Source of the DNA: Thunnus maccoyii
Lineage: Eukaryota > Chordata > Actinopteri > Scombriformes > Scombridae
Direction: 5' to 3'
Length of the DNA stretch: 64,000 nucleotides
Assembly: GCF_910596095.1 (NCBI RefSeq)
Contig: NC_056550.1
Span: 29,113,699-29,177,698, forward strand
Part shown: positions 24,374 through 35,534 of the stretch, piece by piece
Layout of the letters: each line of letters opens with the position of its first letter
How positions within the stretch are numbered: the stretch's first letter is position 1
The notes under the pieces: model-generated
What the model saw: only the letters and a program-made list of their open reading frames with translations
Databases searched by the model: none
What the model was told of the DNA's origin: nothing
Position numbers and translations under genes: made by a program

Positions 24374-24800
24374 CACCAAACGGCAAACAGACACAGTTAG
24401 CTGTAGACTAGCTTGTGAACAAAGTGGAGCATTTAGCACCTAAAGAGCCAGATATTTCCCTCAGGAGTTGGTAAAGAGCAAAAACAGAACTAAAAGAGAG
24501 TGAATATTGGACTCACATTCACCAGGTGGACAGAAACACGACTCCAAATGAATGATAATGTTGGTCTGTAACTGCTGGATGTGGAAAAAAGCAACTGTTT
24601 GCTAACAAGTTATGACAGAAGTTGTTTTTACAGACTATTCTGCTGAGTGGACAAAAAACACATTTCAAGCAGCTTTAAGCAGATTGAAACTGTAAAGGAC
24701 TAAGGCTAGAACCCTGAGGAACTCCACAAGTAATTATTGACATTATCTTTATAATACAACTGCTAGATGTGGAAATAAGCAACTGTTTGCTAACAAGTTC
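24374..24800. repeat. interspersed DNA-element fragment
   Basis: The block contains TAGCTGTAGACTAGCTTGTG, CCAGATATTTCCCTCAGGAG and CAACTGTTTGCTAACAAGTT, strings I associate with a high-copy fish element. The last is repeated near 24,592-24,612 and 24,779-24,799, suggesting an internal duplication. No transposase frame remains. Confidence 0.5.
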
Positions 24801-25390
24801 AATATATCAACTTAATAACTGATGATATATCAGTGTTATGTTCACTAGATGTTTCTGATGAAAATTAATGAGCAAAAAAAAATCCGTTTTGGAGGTTTAA
24901 TTTTCTTCAAATCTGTATTTTGAGCACTGTACTACTGTATGTTTGTTTAAGGTATTTGGTTTATGCAGCATTCCTGCAATATTGTACATTATATTTAATA
25001 ATGGACAACATTAACAATATATATGTTCATATACATTTACATACAGACTACACCAAACATATCCGTTCACCTTCTCTTCAGGCCTTTTCCAAAGTAGCCC
25101 CTACACCCTACCCTACCCACTCTGTTTCCGGTTTCATGTGGAGGGTCCGCCATCTCAAACCATTTAGAGGGGAGTGGAAGTGGGTTATGAAACCCTCCAA
25201 CAGTGAGCATGCATTGATGCTGACTTACTGAGCGTGTGCAATGCCTATTGTGTTGGTCATGGGAGATGCTCTGTACAAATGTTAAGTTCTGTGCGACTAC
25301 CCATTAAAACATTTACTCATAAACTGCTCAAATTAACGGATCATTCAGCTGTGAGTGTGACTACAAACAGAGTGCACTCTGTGAAGAAGT
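24800..25390. other. gene-free stretch, nothing recognised
   Basis: Contains two adjacent open frames (24,920-25,231 and 25,234-25,491, plus). Neither carries a recognisable domain, and both grade into transposon sequence. Probably transposon-derived. Confidence 0.35.
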
Positions 25391-25424
25391 GGCAGTGGGG
25401 AGGGGCAGCTTTGGAAAAGGCACA

Positions 25425-25728
25425 AAGACACAGGTTGGAACCAAAAATCTCAAATTTGGACTCATCAAAGTACAGATTTCCGCCGGTCTAATGTCCATTG
25501 TGACGACCTCACGAAGCTGCTGTGCAAAGCTTCATCAAGGCAAACAGTGGCGACTCTTAGGAATCTAAAATATGAAACATATTTTGGTTTTCTGATTACT
25601 GCATGATTCCATGTGTGTTGTTTTATGGTTTTGATGTCTTCAGCTTTGTTCTACAATGTAGAAAATAGTAAAAATAAAGAAAAACCCTTGAATCACTGTG
25701 TCCAAATTTTTCATTGATACTGTATGTA
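25425..25728. mobile_element. rearranged Tc1-like transposon remnant
   Basis: Plus-strand 25,575-25,728 has the 3' untranslated part and a terminal sequence resembling ...CCAAACTTTTGACTGGTACTGT of Tc1-like elements. Just before it the plus strand encodes a relic of the transposase C-terminus (CKA.. IKA..S). The catalytic-core relic FDESKFEIFGSN is encoded at about 25,435-25,495 on the opposite strand. In an intact element both parts are on one strand, so an internal inversion or a mosaic of two copies is implied. The left TIR was not found. Confidence 0.65.
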
Positions 25729-25729
25729 C

Positions 25730-26280
25730 AAACTACACATATACACATATACTACATGCTCAAATAACCACACACATACATATACTGTACAAATATATAT
25801 ACAAATTTGTATATACACCTCAACTTACAGTATACCACCCATGTTCAAAAATCAAAGCCTGTTCTTTATTCTTCTTAATATCCTTTTCAAGAAGCCACTG
25901 ATACTTCTTTTTTTTTAAATGTTCATTGTTTAATTGTAGCCTTTTGTAGCTTTAAATATAAAGCCTAACTGTACTTTTTAATCAGTAGTCAGATGAAATG
26001 CATTTAATTGTTTATAAGACGTAATATAATTAGTTGTCTTTGCTGTAAAAATCAGTGTTCCAATAAATATGAATAACATGACTGAGGGAAAGAAAAGAGG
26101 TTCTTATTGGGTTTATAAGTGTCATAATAAATGACAGTAAATTCTTGTGAATTGTGAAAACATGATTAGTGTCAGTGAATATTTGTTATAGTAAGGATTA
26201 ATTATAATTTACATGATTTATTGCCCATAAAATTTATTTTAGTGTTGATTTACAGTGAAAACTTGATTTCTTTCAGCTAA
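25730..26280. other. gene-free AT-rich stretch
   Basis: Simple-sequence-like (CATA/CACA) stretch followed by AT-rich DNA. Nothing else recognised. Confidence 0.4.
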
Positions 26281-26755
26281 AACTATAAACTCATCTCTCC
26301 GCCTACATTTCCCACAATCCCTCTGTGCCGGAGAGCAGCGGGCAGCTCCACGTGCTCGGGGATTTAAACAGGCGTCTACACACCGAGCAGAGAGGGGAGG
26401 GGCGGGAAACTGTGTCACTGGGGCACGAGGCTCTCCCCGCGGTCACATGGTCCCGTTTTCTGCCGCGTGCGGGCACGGCGGCCCCCCGCGCATTCACGTC
26501 ATCATCCCGCAGGGTGGCTGCGCGCGCGCGAGAGAGAAGCGGACTCGTAGTGCAGCAGACAGACATCACTTCTGTTAAAGTCACTCACAGAGGAAAAACA
26601 GATAATGGAGTCAGAGTAGAAACACTTCTTCTTCTTCTGCGGGTTTTATTCCGCGCGCTTTTCTACTTTTTCCCGTCTGTGATGCGTTTTGAGGAGCAGA
26701 AAATATTCCGGATTTTTACAAAACGCTCTCGTGCATGACTCTGTTGCAGCTCAGG
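26280..26755 (+). promoter_or_regulatory. nr1d1: CpG-rich promoter and 5' leader of the Rev-erb gene
   Basis: GC and CpG content rise sharply over about 26,320-26,540 compared with the AT-rich flanks, ending just upstream of the start codon. A canonical CACGTG E-box lies at 26,349-26,354. CLOCK-BMAL1 drives Rev-erb genes through such E-boxes, so this is the likely main promoter. The frames at 26,303-26,738 are GC-driven and not considered genes. Confidence 0.6.
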
Positions 26756-27871
26756 ATGACGACTACTGCCATGGATACAAACAACAACAACAATAACAAC
26801 AACACCACAGGTAAACAACACACCTTCCTCACCCACTTCCCCAAAATCAAATCAGTGTGATGGTTGCTGCGGTGCGCGCGCGGCGTGTGTTAAACCTGAG
26901 GTGCCGGTTGGTGCGCTCAGGTGTGGAGACTGTGGAGGAGTTCAGTGCAGCTCTGACTCTCTGAGCTTTGAATTGTTTTAAAATGTCACATCTGATACCA
27001 GATATTCAGCACGAGGAGTGATGAGCTCCGGCTGCAGGTGTAGAGAAGCGCCGCTCGTCAAGACGCACCTGGTGCATCAGGTGCGTCTGAGGACTGTTGA
27101 AGTCCTGCTGCAGGTTGAACTCAGGTGCGTTTTGACGTTCTGACGGTGCGTAAAGAACAGGTAGTCTAAACATGGGAAGCAAAATGAAGCATAAAACAAA
27201 ATCAATCAATCTATCAATCAATCAATAAAGGGTCTGTAGCTCAGTTGGTTGGTATTTTGACGCGCGACGCATCGCTCTTCTCTAGCAGGTAAACTGGGGC
27301 ACTTAAAACAAGCTCAAGGAGCTCATGACTCCTGCAGTGCATAAAGAGCAGGTGAACTGGTAAACTGGTAAACAGGTAAACTGATAACGTTTTTTAATGT
27401 GCGAGGCTCCACCAGTGTGTGAAGAGCATGAAGAGCGGAATTAATCAAACCAAATGATCAATAACTAAAGGAATAACAGCTCTTCACGCAGCGTCAGTAG
27501 GTCGCTCTGTGTCAGGTGCACCTGCGGCGCGTTTTGACGCTCTGCTCCGTTATTGCGAACAGATCTTTTATTATTGATAAGTGTTTTTTTATTGATTGTG
27601 TCTGCTTCCACTCTGTGTGTTTAGTCGCTTTTGGTTTGATGCGGCGCACCGCTGCGTGCGCAAATAGCGTTTATTCATTTATGTATATTTATTGATTTAG
27701 TTCGATGTTCCGCTCGTGATTTTTGGGTTTTGATGAGATTCTGCAGCTTCACGCGGATCCTGCTCTGAACTGTCTTACTGCCCCAATTACCGGCTCGTGC
27801 ACCGCGTCACCAGGTGAAGATTCATGCAGAGAAACGTGTAAAGAGGAGGAAGGAAAGAGGACTGACGGAGA

Positions 27872-27920
<49 letters not shown>

Positions 27921-30900
27921 TGGGGGCGGGGATCCATCACGGGGACCGTCACCGTGATTCCGGTCGGGTTTCGGGGAACTGGGTCATGACAGCGGTCGGT
28001 CGGTCGGTGGGTCGATCGGTGTCAGGTGGATCAGCCGGGATGTGTATGTGTGTGCACGGACGTGTGAGTGCGCGCGCGCTCCCGCCACTATAGCAGCCGT
28101 TGCCGGTTCACATGGACCGGCAAACCGGGCCATGTGCGCTTTGTTTTCACTGAGCTCCGCGCGCTGTGATTGGCTGCTGATCAGACTGAGCTCATTGCAT
28201 AATTCTCCTCCTCTCCTGCTTTCTGTCTCCGCCTCACCTGAGTGTGTGTCTGCTGCAGCTGACCGAGCTGCCTCTAAACACACTTTAAATAAAGACACAG
28301 GAATCAATAAGATGAAGGTAAAGAATCAATCATCAATCAGTATCTGTCCATCAGCTCAGTTTAATGTTTCAGCAGCCAAGTCACATGACACAGTAATAAA
28401 TATGCACTCAAATCTACTGTCATTTACACATTTATTCATACTTTATACTTCTCAGATGGAAATATTGAACATTTATTTTACAGCTTTAATAGTGACTCTG
28501 CAGATTTAGATTTTACATATTAAACATGTGATTATCCTCTAAATGATGATGCATTTTATAGAGTTAACAGTATAATTCATGTTTTGGTCTCTTCAGTGAT
28601 ATTTACACGCTTCATGCACGTCATCATTTATTCACTCAGTCTGTTTACATTTGATTTTTATTCACACAGCTGCTGTTACACCTCAGACAACAGGAAACTC
28701 TTTTTAAAGATATTTCAACCTTTTTTATTTCAGCATAAAACCGCTTTGTGTCATCAGCTCTCTCTCTGTTTCTCTTTACTGTCACACTATTCAAATGAAG
28801 GTAAAAGTGTCATCAGAGATGTTGCTGCAGGTCTGAACTACAGGTTGTAGTCTATGTAAAGATGGACGTAGCGAGATGTGAGTGGGTCGTTTCCTTTCAC
28901 GCTCTGGAAACACGCCACGCTACGCCTCCGGAGGCGACGTAAACAAACTGTAGCAGCAGGATTTCACTTCTTTTTCTCCTTCTTTACTCCAAATATCAAC
29001 TTCTCAAGTCCATCCGTACATGTTGGAGCTGAATCAGATCAGATAAGAACAACAATTTCAAACATGACCAGCAGCAGACTTATTAGAGGGTCTGAATTTA
29101 GAGATTGAGACCAGAATGACTCGTTGAAAACAATGATGAGTGTTTCTAGAGAGAAGTTGAGGCTTTCTGTTGAAGTTGGAGCATTCAGCGGCCGTCTGAG
29201 GCACTTTAAGGTGCTTCAGCATCAACACGTCGCGGCTGCTGATCGATCTGAGATTGGTTGCAGTGATGATTAGATCATGTTTGTTGTATTTTTTTGTTGC
29301 AGTACTTCAGTTTGCCACTGGGACAAAGTGGCAGCAGAAGCCCTGTGTACTCTAGATGTGCACATTTACTGTGTAGTACTTTGTTTTGTGCTGTTATGTG
29401 TATATTTAACATGAACAGTGTGTGTATTTGTTGTGTTTTACTGGTTCTTATTAGTGTCAGCTAATGCTAGCTTTGCTGTCGGTTACTTCCTCCCAGACTC
29501 GTCACACGACTTGTAAACACTCTACATGTTGTTTGATAAAGTGAAAGAAAAAAATGTATTGTTGAATCATTTTAGTATTAATTGTCTTGAGCTAATTCTG
29601 TGTTGAATAACAACACAGATGGTGGCCAGATGGTTAAGGAGTGTACCACATGACCGTAACGTCCACAGGGACCTCCCCCTACATTTCCTGTTTATGTGAA
29701 TACGACCACTAGCAAGATAACAGGCTTAAAAGAAAGAACTACATGTATGTGCACATACTGTGTTGTTATGAAGGATGAATCTTTTGGCAACAGACAGCAC
29801 ATAATGTGTTCATACACATCTTTCTGTTAACCTTCCTGACGTTTAACGTGTGTTTTTCCAAAACACATTCCTTTGTATGTAAAAATCTGACAGTTTATGT
29901 TTTAATTAAAGAGTGTACAGCCTGTCACAGCAGCTTTTTATGGTCTATTTCTAGTTATTATCAATTACACTCTGGCACTTGAGAGAGCACCACATTGAAC
30001 ATCTGTAACTCTACTGCATCTGTGTATAAATGCTAATCTACAAATCAATCATTCCGATCCTACTGCATCTGATAAAATCTACTGGTTAGACTAGTTAGGC
30101 TGCATTAACACCAGATTCGGCAATGTGTGAAAAACGCAGCCCTCCCATTCACCTGACTGGGGGGCAGTACGTTTACTCAGTGGGAGGAGGGACTGCAGCA
30201 GCGATCCAGTAAGAAGTTGAACGGGTAAACTCAACGTGACATCACACTGCGTTGGCCAATCACATACATGGAAGTGTACATTCCTGGTGGTTTCCTTTGT
30301 AACATGAACGTCGTATTTGACTGTTTACTTTGTGAACATTGATAAAGATAAAACAGCTGCTTCCAGAGTGGTAAAGTCCTGTCTGTGAGCGTTACAAACC
30401 GCTGCGGGTGTTTTGGCTTCTGAGAAGTCCTTAAATATATTCATCTGTAACTCCAAGACGACTTCCTGGATCGTATTTTATTGTCTGACCGGTATCTCAA
30501 ACACCACTGCAGCCTCCTGCGTCGCCGGATTGACGGATTTGGTCTAAAATGCAGCCTTAGAGTACGACTTTTGTCTTTTTTATTATCTGTATGTATATAC
30601 ATATATGTATAGTATATATATAGTAACTCCAATGTAGATCTGTCCGTGTCATTATTAGACGCCAAGAGACTGATGACGTCTGTATGAGGTGACATTTTCC
30701 TCATCAGTAGGAGGCCGGTTGGGTGGACGACTCGATCGTTAGACGGACTTTGTTGCAGACCACTGGTTGAAAGCCCAACGTGTTGCTATAGAGACAACAG
30801 AGGGTACCTCGTGCATCTGTATGAGACGCCAGAGGGGCGGGACAAAGCGTCGGTATTTGATGACCTGGGATGAGAACATGTTGGCCCAATCCATTTAGCC

Positions 30901-32285
30901 ATACCCTCCTCCTTAGTATGTTGTTCTGAAGAGCTTTATTATCCCTCCGTGGCCCGTCGTTGTCATCGGGGGGGTCTCCTGTATAACCTCCCCTATGTCT
31001 AACATTAAATAACAGTAACATTAAGTTATGTTTCTTTGACACATCAGTGTGGTACTGAAAGTTGTTTTCCTGGACATTAAATATGAAACTATATGTCTGA
31101 TTTCTTCCCATTTTATCATAATTTTTGTCATTATGAATTAAATTTTACTTTGTTATTGTTTCGTTTTTGTCAGTGAAAAAACGTTGTTGAAAACTATGAT
31201 GAAAATAATTCGTCAATGAAATGAACATTTAATCTAACTAGAGCTGCAATGATTAGTTGATTAATTTGTTTCCAACTATTAAATGAATCGACAACTATTT
31301 TGATAATAGGTTCATCGTTTTGAGTAAATGAATAAAGAATAAAATGTCCAAATTCTCTCATATTCATCTTCTTAATGTGAAGATTTTCTGGCTGTCCATT
31401 CTGTAGCCTTGGTTGCTAGAGTGGTTGCTAGGGTGGTTGCTAAGGTGGTTGCTAAGGTGTTTCCATATGTTGTTCAGCTCCAACATGTACAGATGGATTT
31501 GAGAAGTTGACATTTGGAGTAAAGAAGGAGAAGAAGAAGTGAAATCCTGCTACTATAGTTTGTTTACGTAGCCTCCGGAGCCGGAGGAAGCTTCCTGAAG
31601 CTGACCAATCAGAGCAGAGTGGGCTCATCAGGAGGCGGGGCCTTAAAGAGACAGGAGCTAAAACGGCCTGTTTCAGACAGAGGCTGAACTGAGGGGCTGC
31701 ATAAAGGACCAGTAGAAGATAAATAGGCAAGTTTATTTGTATAGCACATTTCAACAACAAGGCAATTCAAAGTGCTTTACATAAAGTATAAAAGCCATCA
31801 AGACACAAGTAAAAAGACATTTAAATACAATTTAAGAGTGTTAAATTTGGAAATAAAAAGAAGCTAAAAAGGAATAAGACAGATAAAACAAGAGAATAAA
31901 AGTTACAGTTCGGCGTAAAGTAACCATAAAATTTGGTTTAATAAAAGGAAGCGAAAAAACAAGTCTTCAGCTGTGATTTAAAAGAACTGAGAAATAAGGA
32001 GTTTTTAACTGTAAATCATGCAAAGATATTCCAGTAGAGCCCCAGAATATAAATATGATTAATATTTAATTAGATAAGTATTAAATAAATCCTACGACAT
32101 ACTTCTTCAGTGCTTTAGTGTCTTTGAGCAAGGCAGTAAACTCTTCCCTGCTTCACAGATAGTTTGAATCCAGTGTGAGACATTAGTCACATGTTCTCCT
32201 CCTCTGTTTCCACGAACATCAGCTCCACAACTGTTTATCTGTGTGATCCTGTTTATCTATCGCTGTGAGGACTCTACTCATTTTA

Positions 32286-32351
<66 letters not shown>

Positions 32352-35019
32352 CAGGTATTCCTCATGTTGTGGGGACTCGCTGCCTTATAGGGACAAAAAG
32401 TAAAAGTCCCCTTAACGTACATTAATAATTTTAGGGTGAAGATGTGGTTTAGAGTTAAGGTTAGTTTAGGGTTATATTAAGGTAAGTTCAGGGTTATATT
32501 AAGGTTAGTTTAGGGTTATATTAAGGTAAGTTCAGGGTTATATTAAGGTTAGTTTAGGGTTATATTAAGGTTAGTTTAGGGTTATATTAAGGTAAGTTCA
32601 GGGATATATTAAGGTTAGTTTAGGGTTATATTAAGGTTAGTTTAGGGTTATATTGAGGTTAGTTTAGGGTTATATTGAGGTTAGTTTAGGGTTATATTAA
32701 GGTAAGTTCAGGGTTATATTAAGGTTAGTTTAGGGTTATATTAAGGTAAGTTCAGGGTTATATTAAGGTTAGTTTAGGGTTATATTAAGGTAAGTTCAGG
32801 GTTATATTAAGGTTAGTTTAGGGTTATATTAAGGTAAGTTCAGGGTTATATTAAGGTAAGTTCAGGGTTATATTAAGGTTAGTTTAGGGTTATATTAAGG
32901 TTAGTTTAGGGTTATATTAAGGTTAGTTTAGGGTTATGGTTAGGATAAGTCTTCAGGAAAGGAATGTAAGTCTATGTAATGTCCTCTGAAGTGATGGAAA
33001 CATGATTGTGTGTGTGTGTGTGTTTGTGTGTGTTGGTAATGAATGGAGGGAACGTGAGAGCAGGGAGGGGGAGGGGTGTCCGCGTGGTCTCGTTGCGGAG
33101 CCTCCTGTGTGGAGGACGCACGTGGCTCAGGGGCGTGACTGAGAACACACGAGCTTCCCGCCGAGCCACACGAGGGAGAGACAGAGAGGCTGAACCTCGA
33201 CTATTATCTTATAGTACTGATTCTATAATATTACTGTAGCGCTGTATATACTTCTTATCAATGTTTATCTTATAGTATCTGTATCATATTTCTATAATAT
33301 TTAATTAGTACTGTATGTACTTCTTCTCCAAACAGTCTAATAGGACTTTTACTCACCATGAGTCATAGACCTTATTATAAATGTTACCAAAATTTTGCTT
33401 TAATTGTCTGGATTAACCAACAGATTGTCTGATTAAATTATATAATAATAATCAATCATAGTTTTTATTGATATTTAATATCTGGAGAAATATTTGAATA
33501 ATGCAACAAAAACTGGAGGTTTCAAAGTTGTATTCACAGTTTGCTCCAGTTGTTCATCAGGAAAGTTGTTTGTGTTCTTGACGCCACATGCAGCAGACAT
33601 GTGAGTCAAAGTGGACGGGTGTCTTCAGCTCGTACTGTCTCAGCGGTTCGTGTGTCTGTCATGGTGACCCAGTTACTTAGACAGGAGGCCTCGCTGTTTG
33701 TCGGTCGTTATGTAACAGATGAAATGGATCAGACATGTTTACATCATCAGCTCTGTCTCATGGCCCTCGGTTTACAACGAGCTGAATATCTGAACACAAA
33801 GTCGGGCATGTTTTGGAGGAGTGTTTGGTCTCTGAGGATCCAGTCAGAGCAGCATTTATAACGACTCGTTTCAGTTGATTCATTAACGAGGGTGAAGTAG
33901 ATCTTCAAAGATTTAAAGGGGACATGTTCTGCTTTTTGTGGTTTTCTGTTATTTATGTCCTGTTCTGATGTTGGATGTTAAACACGACCAAAGCTCCAAA
34001 ACTTTTGTAGAACATTAGTAGAAATGCTGCCTGCAGGTCAAAGGGAGGCGGGGCTTAAAGAGACAGGAACTAAAACGGCCTGTTTCAGACAGAGGCTGAA
34101 CTGAGAGGCTGATTAAACGACCAGTAGAAGATAAATAAGGAGTTTATAACTGGAAATCATACAAAGATATTCCAGTAGAGCCCCAGAATATAAATATAGA
34201 GGCTGGAAATGTGCAGAATATGAGTCCGTTTCAGTTAAACTTGAACTCAGCACTAGTTTGAGCTTTGACACAGAAATTAACTGAATGTTTGTGTTCCAGT
34301 TTGGTTTTTCTGTGTATTATCAGATAAAATGAGTGTAAATGATTATGGTGTGTTTAGAGGAGGACAGAAGGAGGAAACAGCAGAGCCGAAGGTGTGGCGT
34401 GGAGCACATGTGAAGGGGCGGGGCCAGCAACAGCAGGACAGGGCCGGTGCACATGCTTGGTTACCATGGTGACACCTGACACAGTGACCCTGTGACCTTG
34501 TGTGCCAGCGTGAGTCCTGACAGAGTTACGCAACTGAAGGAATGAATGAACAGCTGTGTTCGTTGTTCTCATTAACAAACCAACACTGACCTGATCTACC
34601 AACCACTGATTTATCTTCCTCCTCACTGTCGTCTGCTGCCAGATGTATCACTGACTGCATATAAATATGGATGACATGACAGCTCCCCGGATGTGAAGCC
34701 AAAACATCTGGATCGCCCCCTGGTGGCGGGCTGCAGTATATGTTAGCGGATGGGACATGAGCCAAACTAAAAAAATCAAAGTACGAGTCAAATAAATTTT
34801 TCACGCTGCATAGCAGCAGGAAGTGGCAACACGTCGTCCATATTTATCAACAGTCTATGGGAAATACTCACTAGAGCACCAAATGTTGATTCATCCACTG
34901 CTGAAAATAGTCCCCAACAAATGCACCGTTTCCTCCTGTTTGTTAAAAACTACAGTGAGCAGCTGTTCCCGGAAATTACTGAACCTTCTTTAAACATGAA
35001 ACTATATATTATTATTAGC

Positions 35020-35062
<43 letters not shown>

Positions 35063-35495
35063 GCTGTAATATCTGATGTCTCTTTATTGGGCTTTGATAA
35101 GACTTTATAGGCTAACAGCAGAGTTTTACATCAGAGATATCAGATCAGAAGCAGCTGTTTTAAGGTTTGTGTTGTATTTGAAGACACTGACAGTCTGATG
35201 TCACGTTACATATTAATCCAAATATGTCAAACTCCAGCAACGTTTGTAGAATACAGAGCAACTTTTATTGTAAAACCAACATGTTTCGGCTTGTGGCCTT
35301 CATCAGGGTCATCATGAAACACATTATAAGCAACATGTTTGTAGGTATGAAGCAGAAAAAAAATCAAAAAAGGTAAAAAAAAAAATATAAAAGACAACCA
35401 ATCATGTACATCCAGACACATAACAGCCAATGGGGCGTCTACAAACATGGGTTGGGTATATGGTGATGTGGCTGAAGGCCAATCGTTGTCCCAGA

Positions 35496-35534
<39 letters not shown>

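Noticed and set aside
26303-26738. Open frames of 93 and 137 aa at the Rev-erb promoter
   Set aside because: They result from high GC and lack splice context or domains; the region is better read as promoter and 5' leader.
27226-27300. tRNA-like sequence (A-box TAGCTCAGTTGG)
   Set aside because: The A box is perfect, but no B box, anticodon stem or acceptor pairing follows within a plausible distance. At most a tRNA-derived fragment.
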